From Bacteroides cellulosilyticus (GTDB lineage: Bacteria > Bacteroidota > Bacteroidia > Bacteroidales > Bacteroidaceae): a stretch of DNA of 64,000 nt. The notes under the pieces were generated by a model. It ran no database searches and had not been told where the DNA came from. It saw only the letters and a program-made list of their open reading frames with translations. A program made the position numbers and the translations under genes. The stretch lies in the NCBI RefSeq assembly GCF_020091405.1, contig NZ_CP081903.1, positions 3,410,501 to 3,474,500 on the forward strand. Direction: 5' to 3'. Shown here one piece after another: positions 1-9,728 of the stretch (positions are counted from its first letter, which is position 1; each line of letters opens with the position of its first letter).

Positions 1-2
1 CC

Positions 3-3000
3 CGAATGCCTTTTTCTATGGAGAATGTTTCTGTAGAGCAAGTGTTGAATAAAATAGAGGAAAACTCCGATTATGTATTCCTTTATAATGATAAGACGAT
101 TCAGACGGATCGTATAGTTTCGGTAAAAAATAAATCCGGGAAAATTATAGATGTGCTGAATGATGTCTTCCGTGGAACCAATGTTACGTATACGGTCATG
201 GACAAACAAATCATTCTGTCTACCAAACAGGTTGCCCAACAGGAACCTCAGATAAAAGTGACCGGTGTGGTGAAAGATGCAACCGGAGAACCGTTGATCG
301 GTGTGAATGTCAAAGTGAAAAATGCTCCTACCGGTGCCATTACGGATTTGGATGGTCAGTTCAGTCTGATAGTAAATAAAGGTGATGTACTGGAAATTTC
401 TTATGTGGGATATACTACACAGAATGTAACCATAGTTAATGATCAGACCTTGAATGTTTTGCTGCAAGAAGATGCACAGAAGCTGAATGAAGTGGTTGTT
501 ACAGCTCTTGGTATAAAACGTGCAGAGAAAGCATTGAGCTATAATGTACAAAAGGTTGATCAGGATGAACTTGTAAAAGTGAAAGATGCCAACTTTGTTA
601 ATTCCCTGAATGGTAAAATTGCCGGTGTAAGCATCAATAAAAGTGCCAGTGGTGTAGGTGGTGCTACCCGCGTGGTGATGCGTGGCGCAAAGTCAATCGA
701 AGGTGATAATAATGCTTTGTATGTGGTGGACGGTATTCCTTTGTTCAACACCAATATGGGGAATACGGATAGCGGCATTATGGGTGAAGGCAAAGCCGGC
801 ACTGAAGGCATTGCGGATTTTAACCCTGAAGATATTGAAAGCCTTTCTGTACTGAGTGGCCCTTCGGCTGCGGCTCTATATGGTAGTAGTGCCGCCAATG
901 GTGTGATCCTGATTACTACAAAGAAAGGTAAGGAAGGTAAACTGCAGATTTCTGTCTCTTCTTCTACCGAATTCAGCAAGGCATATATGACTCCGGAATT
1001 TCAGAATACGTATGGAAACAAGAAGGATGCGTATGATAGCTGGGGAGAAAAACTGGCAACTCCGTCAAACTACGACCCGAAGAATGATTTCTTCAATACA
1101 GGTACCAACTTCATCAATTCATTGACATTGACTACGGGTACAAAACAGAACCAGACATTCGCTTCTATTTCGTCTACCAATTCTAAAGGTATCGTGCCTA
1201 ATAACGCTTATGACCGTCTGAACTTTACCATTCGCAACACCGCTACCTTCTTGAATGATAAGTTGCAGCTTGATCTTGGAGCATCTTATGTGAAGCAGAA
1301 AGATAGAAATATGGTTTCGCAAGGCCAGTATTGGAATCCGGTGATGGCTGCTTATCTGTTCCCGCGTGGTGAGAGTTTTGAAGCGATTAAAACATTTGAA
1401 ACCTACAATGACGGGCGTAAGATTCCTCAGCAGAATTGGCCTGTAGCAGATCCGGTTTATGCTTCTCAAAACCCTTATTGGACGGCCTATCGTAATGTGG
1501 CTACCAATGAAAAGAGCCGTTATATGTTCAATGTAGGATTGACTTATAATATAACCGATTGGTTGAATGCCGCTGCCCGTTTTAGAATGGATGATACTCA
1601 GGTGCTGTTTGAACGTAAGATTTTCGCTACTTCCGATCAGAAATTTGCAGAAGGTAAGAAAGGACATTACGGATACAGCAATTATAACGATCGTCAGGAA
1701 TATGCTGACTTTATGGTGAATATCAACAAACGTATCAAGGACTTCAGTCTTTCTGCCAACTTGGGTTGGAGTTATTCCAATTATTGGTTGTTAGAGAGAG
1801 GGTATAAGGGTACTTTGCTTGGTGTAACCAACGATTTTAATGCTGTCAATATAGATCCCGCCAACGGTCGTATTTCTGAAAAGGGAGGTGATAGCCGTGT
1901 GCGTAATCATGCTGTTTTTGCCAATGTGGAATTAGGCTGGAAGAGTATGCTCTATCTGACGCTGACCGGACGTAATGACTGGAATTCTCGCCTCGTAAAC
2001 ACGAATGAAGAATCTTTCTTTTATCCTTCTGTCGGTTTGTCAGCTATCGTTTCTGAGATGGTGAAATTGCCTGAATTTATCTCTTACCTGAAGTTGCGTG
2101 GTTCGTTCACCGAAGTCGGCGCACCGATTTCCCGTTCGGGTTTGACTCCGGGTACGGTGACAACCCCTATTTCAGGCGGTACTATGAAAGAGACCTTTAT
2201 TTATCCGTTCACTGACTTCAAGGCAGAACGTACTAAATCGTATGAATTCGGTTTGAGTCTGCGCTTGTGGAATAAACTGAGTGCGGAGATCACTTACTAT
2301 CATTCTAATACAAAGAACCAGACCTTCTTGGGAAATCTTCCGGAATTTACCGGTTATAAACAGATTTATCTGCAGGCGGGTGATGTAGAGAATCGTGGTT
2401 GGGAAGCTTCATTAGGCTACAATGATAAGTTAAGTAATGGACTGGCTTTCTCTTCTACACTCACTTTCTCACGCAATATCAATGAAATTAAAGAGATGGT
2501 GAATGGTTATCATACCGATTTGTTGGATGACCCGATTCGAATTTCCGAAGTGAAGAAAGATAAAGGGCGCATTATTTTGAAAGAGGGTGGCAGTATTCAT
2601 GACATTTATGCCAATACGTTCCTGAAGAAAGATCACCAAGGGTATGTGGAAATAAAGGCCGATGGTACGTATGGTGTAGAAGCTGGTGATCCCGTTTATT
2701 TAGGAAAGGTAGCTCCGGACTTTAATATGGGATGGAACAACGCCTTGTCATATAAGGGATTTGGGGTAAGTTTCTTAATTAATGGACGCTTTGGTGGTAT
2801 AGTAACGTCTTCTACCGAGGCATTGCTTGATCGTTTTGGTGTTTCAAAACGTTCGGCTGAAGCACGCGATGCGGGAGGTGCCTTATTGCCGGGACAAGGT
2901 AGAGTAGATGCAAAGACTTATTATCAGATGATTGGTACGGGAGGTTATGAAACTTCCGGATATTATGTCTACAGTGCTACTAATATCCGTTTACAAGAGT

Positions 3001-3215
3001 TGACATTCAGTTATACATTGCCTAACAAATGGTTTAAAAATGTCCTGAAGGACGTTACACTTTCATTTATCGCAAACAATCCATGGATGTTGTATTGTGA
3101 AGCTCCGTTTGATCCCGAATTGACTCCTTCTACCGCTACTTACGGGCAAGGTAATGATTATTTTATGCAGCCAAGCGTGCGTAGCTTTGGTTTTGGTATT
3201 AAATTTAAATTGTAA
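3..3215 (+). CDS. SusC-like TonB-dependent receptor with STN domain (5' end outside window)
   Basis: Outer-membrane TonB-dependent transporter that would import glycan fragments captured by its SusD partner. The reading frame is open to the left edge, and the first visible residues (SVEQVLNKIEENSDYVFLY) already belong to an STN domain, so the signal peptide and true start lie upstream. Order seen: STN (about residues 1-70), a CarboxypepD_reg-like domain (about 83-165, GVVKDATGEPLIGVNV), a plug starting at LNEVVVTALG, then a long beta-barrel ending in the aromatic-rich SFGFGIKFKL. An STN domain in a SusC usually means control by an ECF sigma/FecR anti-sigma pair, which would lie outside the window. 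SusD follows after 14 bp. The substrate, N-glycan, is inferred from the downstream GH18, GH92 and GH130 genes. Confidence 0.93.
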   Translation, partial: RMPFSMENVSVEQVLNKIEENSDYVFLYNDKTIQTDRIVSVKNKSGKIIDVLNDVFRGTNVTYTVMDKQIILSTKQVAQQEPQIKVTGVVKDATGEPLIGVNVKVKNAPTGAITDLDGQFSLIVNKGDVLEISYVGYTTQNVTIVNDQTLNVLLQEDAQKLNEVVVTALGIKRAEKALSYNVQKVDQDELVKVKDANFVNSLNGKIAGVSINKSASGVGGATRVVMRGAKSIEGDNNALYVVDGIPLFNTNMGNTDSGIMGEGKAGTEGIADFNPEDIESLSVLSGPSAAALYGSSAANGVILITTKKGKEGKLQISVSSSTEFSKAYMTPEFQNTYGNKKDAYDSWGEKLATPSNYDPKNDFFNTGTNFINSLTLTTGTKQNQTFASISSTNSKGIVPNNAYDRLNFTIRNTATFLNDKLQLDLGASYVKQKDRNMVSQGQYWNPVMAAYLFPRGESFEAIKTFETYNDGRKIPQQNWPVADPVYASQNPYWTAYRNVATNEKSRYMFNVGLTYNITDWLNAAARFRMDDTQVLFERKIFATSDQKFAEGKKGHYGYSNYNDRQEYADFMVNINKRIKDFSLSANLGWSYSNYWLLERGYKGTLLGVTNDFNAVNIDPANGRISEKGGDSRVRNHAVFANVELGWKSMLYLTLTGRNDWNSRLVNTNEESFFYPSVGLSAIVSEMVKLPEFISYLKLRGSFTEVGAPISRSGLTPGTVTTPISGGTMKETFIYPFTDFKAERTKSYEFGLSLRLWNKLSAEITYYHSNTKNQTFLGNLPEFTGYKQIYLQAGDVENRGWEASLGYNDKLSNGLAFSSTLTFSRNINEIKEMVNGYHTDLLDDPIRISEVKKDKGRIILKEGGSIHDIYANTFLKKDHQGYVEIKADGTYGVEAGDPVYLGKVAPDFNMGWNNALSYKGFGVSFLINGRFGGIVTSSTEALLDRFGVSKRSAEARDAGGALLPGQGRVDAKTYYQMIGTGGYETSGYYVYSATNIRLQELTFSYTLPNKWFKNVLKDVTLSFIANNPWMLYCEAPFDPELTPSTATYGQGNDYFMQPSVRSFGFGIKFKL

Positions 3216-3229
3216 TAGACCGCTTTATT

Positions 3230-4849
3230 ATGAAAAAGATAAATAAATATAAACTCTTAGCAAGTATATGCGCCATGTCGCTATTAGTGTCATGTGATTA
3301 CGAGAATATCAATACAGATCGTCAGGGAATGACTGACGAAGAAGGTATACGAGATGGCTTTGCTGTAGGTGGATCAGTGACAAGTATGCAAAAAACAGTT
3401 TTTCCTGTGGGGACACAAGCCGATGATACGGATATTATTAATCTTTATCAGACTGCTTATCATCTTTCAGGAGATTGTTGGAGTGGCTTTTTCGGACAAA
3501 ATAATGATTGGGGAGGCAATTCGCACCCGACTTATTATTTGTTGGATGCTATGATTTCGTCTACCTATACAAGTGCGTACACGAATGTGCTTGTTCCTTG
3601 GAAAAAATTGAAAGCTTCTGCTGAAAAGAACAATACTCCTGAAGTTTTTGCATTGGCGCAAATACTGAAAATTTCAGCATGGCACAAAGCGCTGGAGTCG
3701 TTCGGACCAATACCTTATTCTCATGCGGCGGATGCAACAATGAATATTCCTTTTGATTCAGAGAAGGATGTGTATACAGCCATGTTTCAGGATTTGACTG
3801 AAGCCATTGATGTATTGACGTTAAAAGCTGAAGGTGGGGTCGTTCTGATGGAAGATTTCGATGCCGTTTATGCAGGTGATACAAGGAAATGGGTGAAGTA
3901 TGCCAATTCATTGATGCTTCGTTTGGCTATACGTATTCGTTTTGCCGATGAGGGAATGGCTAAAAAATATGCACTTCAGGCAGTTACACACTCTATTGGT
4001 GTAATGACTAATAAGGATGAAGAAGCGCAAATGAGTGTGGGGGCAGGCATTACTTTCCGCAACAACATTAACTGGTTGTCTGAACAGTATAATGAAACAC
4101 GTATGGGATCGTCTATATTTTCTTATTTGATGGGCTATAAAGATCCTCGTTTAAGTGCTTATTTCAAGCCGGTAGATGCAACTAGCGAGTTTGGACAATT
4201 AGCTGACGATGGTAAAAAATATCAAGCTGTACCAGCCGGACATCGTTATGGTCAGAATGATGTTTATAAGTTATTCTCTAAACCTAAAATAGAAGATAGT
4301 ACTCCTACTTACTGGATGCGTGCTTCTGAAGTTTATTTCTTACGTGCTGAAGCTGCTTTGGTATGGGGAGGCGAGTTTGGAAGTGCCGATGAACTCTATA
4401 AACAAGGTATTGCAATGTCATTTCAGGAAAATGGTATTTCCGCTTCTGTTGATAACTATATGAACTCTGATGAGATCCCCGTAAAACATGAATTTGGAGG
4501 GCGTTACTCTTGCAGTTTTGCTGCACCTCATGCTGTTACTGCTAAGTTTGAGGGTGATCAGGAAGAGAAACTGGAGAAAATTATCATTCAGAAATGGATT
4601 GCACTCTTTCCGAATGGTCAGGAGGCTTGGACAGAATGGAGAAGAACCGGTTATCCGGATTTGAATCCTGTAATGGTGAACGAAGGTTCATTCCAAGGGG
4701 CTACTGTCGAAGGAGGCGTTCGTCGTATGATTTATCCCGCAAGTTTCAAAGATACAGAAGAGTTAAAAGCAGCTTTGCAGTTGTTTAATAATGGTCAGGG
4801 CGGTGAGGATAAGTCTTCTACCCGTTTATGGTGGGATTGTAAGCGATAA
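3230..4849 (+). CDS. SusD/RagB-like surface glycan-binding lipoprotein
   Basis: Partner of the preceding SusC; SusD proteins form the lid over the SusC barrel and bind glycan at the cell surface. The 539-residue product starts MKKINKYKLLASICAM and has a lipobox (LLVSC) near residue 22, so it should be an outer-membrane lipoprotein. The helical body carries TPR-like segments typical of the family (WMRASEVYFLRAEAALVWG) and a C-terminal stretch IIQKWIALFPNGQEAWTEWR, which is characteristic of the SusD-like_2 branch. It sits 14 bp after the SusC stop and 26 bp before the GH18 gene, clearly in the same operon. Specificity for N-glycan is inferred from context. Confidence 0.92.
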   Translation: MKKINKYKLLASICAMSLLVSCDYENINTDRQGMTDEEGIRDGFAVGGSVTSMQKTVFPVGTQADDTDIINLYQTAYHLSGDCWSGFFGQNNDWGGNSHPTYYLLDAMISSTYTSAYTNVLVPWKKLKASAEKNNTPEVFALAQILKISAWHKALESFGPIPYSHAADATMNIPFDSEKDVYTAMFQDLTEAIDVLTLKAEGGVVLMEDFDAVYAGDTRKWVKYANSLMLRLAIRIRFADEGMAKKYALQAVTHSIGVMTNKDEEAQMSVGAGITFRNNINWLSEQYNETRMGSSIFSYLMGYKDPRLSAYFKPVDATSEFGQLADDGKKYQAVPAGHRYGQNDVYKLFSKPKIEDSTPTYWMRASEVYFLRAEAALVWGGEFGSADELYKQGIAMSFQENGISASVDNYMNSDEIPVKHEFGGRYSCSFAAPHAVTAKFEGDQEEKLEKIIIQKWIALFPNGQEAWTEWRRTGYPDLNPVMVNEGSFQGATVEGGVRRMIYPASFKDTEELKAALQLFNNGQGGEDKSSTRLWWDCKR

Positions 4850-4875
4850 TCTATAGAAACAGTTTTAATACAATA

Positions 4876-6003
4876 ATGAAGAATATGAAAGCATTAAAAA
4901 AAATATTATATATCATTCCGTTACTGAGCATGATGGCAACATCTTGTACGGATGTAGAAAATATAGAAATTGATCACATCGGTGGATACAACACCTTGGA
5001 TAATGCGAAGAGTGAAGCTTATTATGCCAACTTGCGTGAATATAAAGCAACCGCCAATAACTATGGTCGTCCCGTAGCGTTTGGATGGTTTTCTAACTGG
5101 ACTCCATCGGGAGCGATGCGAAAGGGATATTTGTCTTCTGTACCCGATAGCATGGATATTATATCTATGTGGAGTGGTGCTCCCGGAAGATTCGAGATAA
5201 CGGAAGCACAAAAGAAGGACAAGGAATTTGTGCAGAAAGTAAAAGGTATAAAATTGCTGGAAGTTAGTTTACTTTCGCATTTAGGAAAGGGAAGAACCCC
5301 TAATTCTGTTTATGCGGAAGTGGAAAAGAAGGCTGAGGAGGAAGGATGGTCTGATGATAAACTTGCAACGGAAAGAAAATATGCACGTTGGGATTTCTGG
5401 GGATTTACTTCTCATGATTTGAACAATACTGAAAATTTGGAGGGAGCATTGGCTAACTTTGCCAAAGCACTTTGTGACTCATTGGTTGTAGGTGACTGGG
5501 ATGGCTTTGACATTGACTGGGAACCGGGTAGTGGTTTTAATGATTCTGATGGAACCTTAAACAATCGGACTATTGCTTTTTTGGTTAAAGAAATGGGCAA
5601 ATACATTGGTCCCAAAAGTGATCCGGAAGGAAAAGGACATAAGCTGTTGTGTATTGACGGTCTTATAGGTTACTTTTCCGAAGAAATGGAGGAGTATGTA
5701 GATTACTGGATAACCCAGTCTTACGGAAGTTCATACCCTCACTATACTTCTCCCGGAAATATACCTGAGAAGCTGATTATAACAGAGAATTTTGAGTCTT
5801 CTGCCGGACATGGCGGACAGTTGTTGCGGCAAGCAGCCTATATGCCTGACAAGGGATATAAAGGAGGTGTTGGAGCCTATCGCTTCGACAATGATTATGA
5901 CAATACGCCTGATTATAAGTGGATGCGGCAAGCGATACAAATTAACCAGCGCGTGTTCGATGAATGGAAAGCTGAGCAGGGGAACAAAGAGGAAAAGAAA
6001 TAA
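4876..6003 (+). CDS. GH18 endo-beta-N-acetylglucosaminidase lipoprotein
   Basis: Predicted to cut the GlcNAc-GlcNAc bond of the N-glycan core and so release the glycan from glycoprotein. The lipobox (MATSC, about residue 24) suggests a surface lipoprotein. The GH18 signature DxxDxDxE is complete as DGFDIDWEP, with the catalytic acid at about Glu216 and the assisting Asp at about 214. A later YWITQSYG segment matches the substrate-binding strand of EndoH/F-type enzymes. At 375 residues it is a single-domain enzyme. It follows SusD and precedes a DUF1735/LamG lipoprotein, the same order of functions as the high-mannose N-glycan PUL of B. thetaiotaomicron (BT3987 type). A chitinase is possible by motif alone, but the GH92 and GH130 neighbours make endo-GlcNAcase far more likely. 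Confidence 0.88.
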   Translation: MKNMKALKKILYIIPLLSMMATSCTDVENIEIDHIGGYNTLDNAKSEAYYANLREYKATANNYGRPVAFGWFSNWTPSGAMRKGYLSSVPDSMDIISMWSGAPGRFEITEAQKKDKEFVQKVKGIKLLEVSLLSHLGKGRTPNSVYAEVEKKAEEEGWSDDKLATERKYARWDFWGFTSHDLNNTENLEGALANFAKALCDSLVVGDWDGFDIDWEPGSGFNDSDGTLNNRTIAFLVKEMGKYIGPKSDPEGKGHKLLCIDGLIGYFSEEMEEYVDYWITQSYGSSYPHYTSPGNIPEKLIITENFESSAGHGGQLLRQAAYMPDKGYKGGVGAYRFDNDYDNTPDYKWMRQAIQINQRVFDEWKAEQGNKEEKK

Positions 6004-6027
6004 ATTAAATTTTAGAATCTAAAGGAT

Positions 6028-7185
6028 ATGAATAAATATTTATTGAAATATATAGCATTTTGCTTTATCGTCATGCTGTTAGGCAGTTGTAATGATAGTG
6101 AAAGTGATTTGTTGGAACCTAAGGTTTATTTTGAAAACAAGGAATATGTAATCGAGGTAACTGATGCAGAAGTAATGACTCATGATCTGCAGGCCCGAGT
6201 ATCTTCTTTATATTCTTCTTCGGTAGAGGTATCTTATGAAGTAGCGGATCCCAGCGTTGTAGAAGCGTATAATAAAAAATACGGTACGGAATATGAAACT
6301 TTTGAGGCATCTAATGTGAAGTTGGGTAGTGGCTCTTCTGTAGTGCCTGATGGTCAGGTGTATGCGGAATTGGTTTCTTTGCAGTTTTCTAATCTGAAAA
6401 GTATAGAAGAGGGAAAGTCTTATCTTCTACCGGTGCGTATCAAGTCGGCTTCTTTGCCTATTATTGAAGAAAGAGATATCGTTTATTTTGTTGTTACTAA
6501 ACCGGTGCGTATTATGAAGGTGGCCAAGGTTTATAGTAACTATATCAAGGTTCCTTTGGCACCGGGTACACTATTTAGTTCCATTACGTATGAGGCGTTG
6601 ATAAATGTGGACTGGTTTGGAAATAACAATACGGTTATGGGATGTGAAGGTAAGTTGATTTTCCGTATCGGTGACACACCTTTGGTAGCTGCAAATCACT
6701 TACAGATTGCCGGTAGCAAGGAATTCAGTGTTTCGCAAGGTCTGGAAGAACAGAAATGGTATCATGTAGCATTCTCGTATGACCAACCGACTGGAAAGGC
6801 TGCTATTTACATCAATGGTGAGAAGGCTTCGGAGGCTACTTGGGATACGCCTAACTTCGACCTTACGGCCAATGCAGGAGGGTTCTTTATCGGAAAAGTG
6901 GCAGGCTTCATGTGGGGCGAGCGCCCATTCTATGGTCGCATGAGTGAAGTCAGACTTTGGAATGTATCCCGTACGGAAAACCAAATAAAACAGAATATGA
7001 TTACCGTTGATCCGAAATCAGAGGGGCTTGCCGCCTATTATAAACTGAACGGAACAGACCAGTTCCAGGATGGAGATACCTGGAAAGTGAAAGATGCTTC
7101 GGGGCATGGTATGGATGGTCTGGTCAATGGAGGACGTTCTGCTCTCAATATTATTGATTTGGATGAACCGGTAACTATAAAATAA
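6028..7185 (+). CDS. DUF1735 + LamG-like surface glycan-binding lipoprotein
   Basis: Probable surface glycan-binding protein of the N-glycan locus. The product (385 residues) has a lipobox LLGSC at about residue 21. Residues about 30-150 resemble the DUF1735/BT_3987-type N-terminal domain (EVSYEVADPSVVEAYNKKYG). Residues about 190-380 form a concanavalin/LamG-like fold, recognisable by WYHVAFSYDQPTGKAAIYING and the closing MSEVRLWNVSRTENQI. No catalytic signature was seen. It starts 24 bp after the GH18 stop with AAAGGA just before the ATG. It is the last gene before a 254 bp spacer containing hairpins, so it may end the first transcript. The exact ligand is unknown. Confidence 0.8.
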   Translation: MNKYLLKYIAFCFIVMLLGSCNDSESDLLEPKVYFENKEYVIEVTDAEVMTHDLQARVSSLYSSSVEVSYEVADPSVVEAYNKKYGTEYETFEASNVKLGSGSSVVPDGQVYAELVSLQFSNLKSIEEGKSYLLPVRIKSASLPIIEERDIVYFVVTKPVRIMKVAKVYSNYIKVPLAPGTLFSSITYEALINVDWFGNNNTVMGCEGKLIFRIGDTPLVAANHLQIAGSKEFSVSQGLEEQKWYHVAFSYDQPTGKAAIYINGEKASEATWDTPNFDLTANAGGFFIGKVAGFMWGERPFYGRMSEVRLWNVSRTENQIKQNMITVDPKSEGLAAYYKLNGTDQFQDGDTWKVKDASGHGMDGLVNGGRSALNIIDLDEPVTIK

Positions 7186-7210
7186 CTTTATAGTTGAAGT
7201 TCAGAAAGGC

Positions 7211-7294
7211 TTTATAGTCTTGTTTACTATAAAAACAAGCCTTGTTTTACAGTAAAATGCAAGTTTTTGTAGTTAATAGTTACAGGAACTTGCA
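7211..7294 (+). terminator. Two consecutive hairpins after the DUF1735/LamG gene
   Basis: The 254 bp spacer before the first GH92 gene contains a perfect 8 bp stem (TTTATAGT 7211-7218 with ACTATAAA 7226-7233), flanked by AGGC/GCCT. A second stem follows (TGCAAGTT 7258-7265 with AACTTGCA 7287-7294) and then TTTCTGTTTT. This may terminate or attenuate the susC-susD-GH18 transcript, so that the GH92 and later genes are expressed at a lower level or from their own promoter. No clear TAnnTTTG element was found between the hairpins and the GH92 start. Confidence 0.45.
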
Positions 7295-7438
7295 TTTCTG
7301 TTTTAGAATGAAACAACAGGAGATATGCTAATTAAAATTAAAATTGAAACTCTAAGGGTAGTATTTCAACAAAGTGAGTTGTATTATTGATACATAGTGA
7401 AAAAAAGAGCGTCAATGCTCATTAAACTGAATTTAATA

Positions 7439-9715
7439 ATGAAAAACATGAAATCCATTGCAAAGCAGGCGAGTGCTTTCCTATTACTGGGAATGGCGGT
7501 TTGTAGCTGTACATATGTGCTTCAGCAACAAGACCACGCATCCTACGTGAATCCCTTTATCGGTACAGGCGGACATGGACATACATATCCCGGAGCGGTA
7601 GTTCCAAACGGGATGATTCAACCCAGCCCTGATACGCGTATTTATCAGTGGGATGCTTGTTCCGGCTATTATTATGCTGACTCCACGATCAACGGTTTCT
7701 CACATACCCATCTCAATGGCACCGGCTGTGGTGACTATGGTGACGTATTGCTGATGCCCACCGTAGGACAGCAAAGCTATCAGGCTATGGGGACGGAAAG
7801 TCAGCAGATGGCCTATGCTTCCGCATTTTCTCATGAAAATGAAACTGCTGAACCGGGATATTATTCCGTATACTTAGACCGTTATCGGGTCAAAGCAGAA
7901 CTAAGCGCAACCAAACGTGCCGCTATTCATCGTTATACCTTCCCGAAAGCGGCGGATGCCGGGTTTATTCTCGATTTGGATTATAGTCTGCAACGCCAGA
8001 CGAATGAGGATATGGTTGTGGAAGTGATCAGTGATACGGAAATCCGCGGACATAAGAAAACCGTATATTGGGCTTTCGACCAATATATTAATTTCTATGC
8101 TAAGTTCTCCAAGCCTTTCACCTATACATTAGTGACCGATTCTATGGCATTGGATGCAGACGGTCCGCTGTTGCCCACCGCTAAAGTCTTATTGCAGTTC
8201 GAAACCGGAGAAAATGAACAGGTGCTTGTGAAAGTAGGCGTTTCGGCTGTCGATATGGATGGAGCACGCAAGAATGTGGAAGCTGAAATTCCCGGATGGG
8301 ATTTTGACGGAGTGAAGAAGGCTGCCCGCCAGTCCTGGAATGATTATCTTTCAAAGATAGATATCGAAACAGAAAATGCTGATCAGCGTACTATGTTCTA
8401 TACTGCACTTTATCATACAGGCGTGCAGCCTAACTTGTTTACAGATGCTGATGGCCGCTATCTGGGTATGGATTTGAAACCTCACCAGGGAAGTGTGGAC
8501 CAACCTGTTTATACCATCTTTTCTTTGTGGGATACTTTCCGTGCTTATCATCCTTTGATGACCATCATAGATCCGGATTTGAATGAGGCATTTATCCGCT
8601 CTCTTCTTCTTAAGCAGCGTGAAGGCGGTGTCTTCCCGATGTGGGAGCTGGCCGGAAACTATACCGGTACGATGATAGGCTATCATGCCGCTTCCGTAAT
8701 CACGGATGCTTATATGAAAGGTGCCCGTAATTTTGACGTGAAAGAGGCCTATCAGGCTTGTTTGCGTGCTGCCGAATATGATACGACAGGGATAAAGTGC
8801 CCTCCTTTGGTATTACCCCATCTGATGCCACAGGCTAAATACTGGAAGAATAAGATTGGGTATGTGCCTTGCGATAAAGATAATGAGGCGGTAGCCAAAG
8901 CGCTGGAATACGCATACGATGACTGGTGTATTTCTGTTCTTGCCGGTGAGCAGGGTGATGCGGCCAATCAGCAGAAATATGCCGAGTTTGGAAAAGGATA
9001 CAAACATTATTTTGATCCTTCCACCCGTTTTATGCGTGGGCTGGACAGTGAGGGTAACTGGCGTACACCTTTCAATCCCCGTTCTTCCAATCACCGCAGT
9101 GATGATTATTGTGAAGGAACTGCCTGGCAGTGGACTTGGTTTGTACCTCATGATGTAGAAGGATTAGTGGAATTGATGGGAGGCCGTGAAGCTTTTATAG
9201 GTAAACTGGATTCACTGTTTACGGCTAATTCCGCTTTGGAAGGGGAACTGGTATCTGCTGATATTTCAGGGTTGATCGGACAATATGCGCATGGCAATGA
9301 GCCGAGTCATCACATTACACATCTTTACAATTATGTAGGACAGCCATACAAAACTCAGGAATTGGTAGATGAAGTTTTGCATACACTTTATTTTAATGAT
9401 CCGAACGGACTTTCGGGTAACGAGGATTGCGGACAGATGTCTGCTTGGTACATTCTCAATGCAATGGGATTCTATCAGGTATGTCCGGGCAAACCTGTGT
9501 ATTCTATCGGTCGTCCTTTATTTGATAAAACAACCATTCACCTGAAAGGCGGGAAGACTTTCACCATCGTAACACATAACAATAGTCGCGAGAACAAATA
9601 TGTGCAGAAGATGGTCCTGAATGGTAAAGAACTGAATGCGCCCTTTTTTGCACATCAAGATATGATAGACGGTGGTACTCTGGAATTAACGATGGGCGGT
9701 GAACCGCTGAAATAA
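7439..9715 (+). CDS. GH92 exo-alpha-mannosidase lipoprotein
   Basis: Calcium-dependent inverting alpha-mannosidase that trims mannose from released N-glycans. The N-terminal fold begins SYVNPFIGTGGHGHTYPGA, the standard GH92 opening. Catalytic-region motifs are YCEGTAWQWTWFVPHD (acid near Glu559), HGNEPSHH and GLSGNEDCGQMSAWY (base region near residues 662-663). The NEPSHH form is the type seen in alpha-1,2-active members such as BT3990, so alpha-1,2 specificity is plausible but not shown. I chose ATG 7439 over the GTG at 7397 because it gives a normal signal peptide with lipobox AVCSC. The MFS gene follows after 13 bp. The second GH92 downstream differs in these motifs, so the two probably split the linkages between them. 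Confidence 0.92.
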   Translation: MKNMKSIAKQASAFLLLGMAVCSCTYVLQQQDHASYVNPFIGTGGHGHTYPGAVVPNGMIQPSPDTRIYQWDACSGYYYADSTINGFSHTHLNGTGCGDYGDVLLMPTVGQQSYQAMGTESQQMAYASAFSHENETAEPGYYSVYLDRYRVKAELSATKRAAIHRYTFPKAADAGFILDLDYSLQRQTNEDMVVEVISDTEIRGHKKTVYWAFDQYINFYAKFSKPFTYTLVTDSMALDADGPLLPTAKVLLQFETGENEQVLVKVGVSAVDMDGARKNVEAEIPGWDFDGVKKAARQSWNDYLSKIDIETENADQRTMFYTALYHTGVQPNLFTDADGRYLGMDLKPHQGSVDQPVYTIFSLWDTFRAYHPLMTIIDPDLNEAFIRSLLLKQREGGVFPMWELAGNYTGTMIGYHAASVITDAYMKGARNFDVKEAYQACLRAAEYDTTGIKCPPLVLPHLMPQAKYWKNKIGYVPCDKDNEAVAKALEYAYDDWCISVLAGEQGDAANQQKYAEFGKGYKHYFDPSTRFMRGLDSEGNWRTPFNPRSSNHRSDDYCEGTAWQWTWFVPHDVEGLVELMGGREAFIGKLDSLFTANSALEGELVSADISGLIGQYAHGNEPSHHITHLYNYVGQPYKTQELVDEVLHTLYFNDPNGLSGNEDCGQMSAWYILNAMGFYQVCPGKPVYSIGRPLFDKTTIHLKGGKTFTIVTHNNSRENKYVQKMVLNGKELNAPFFAHQDMIDGGTLELTMGGEPLK

Positions 9716-9728
9716 AAGTCAAATAGGT

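Noticed and set aside
7397..7438. GTG start for the first GH92
   Set aside because: It adds 14 residues in front of a well-formed lipoprotein signal peptide that starts at ATG 7439.
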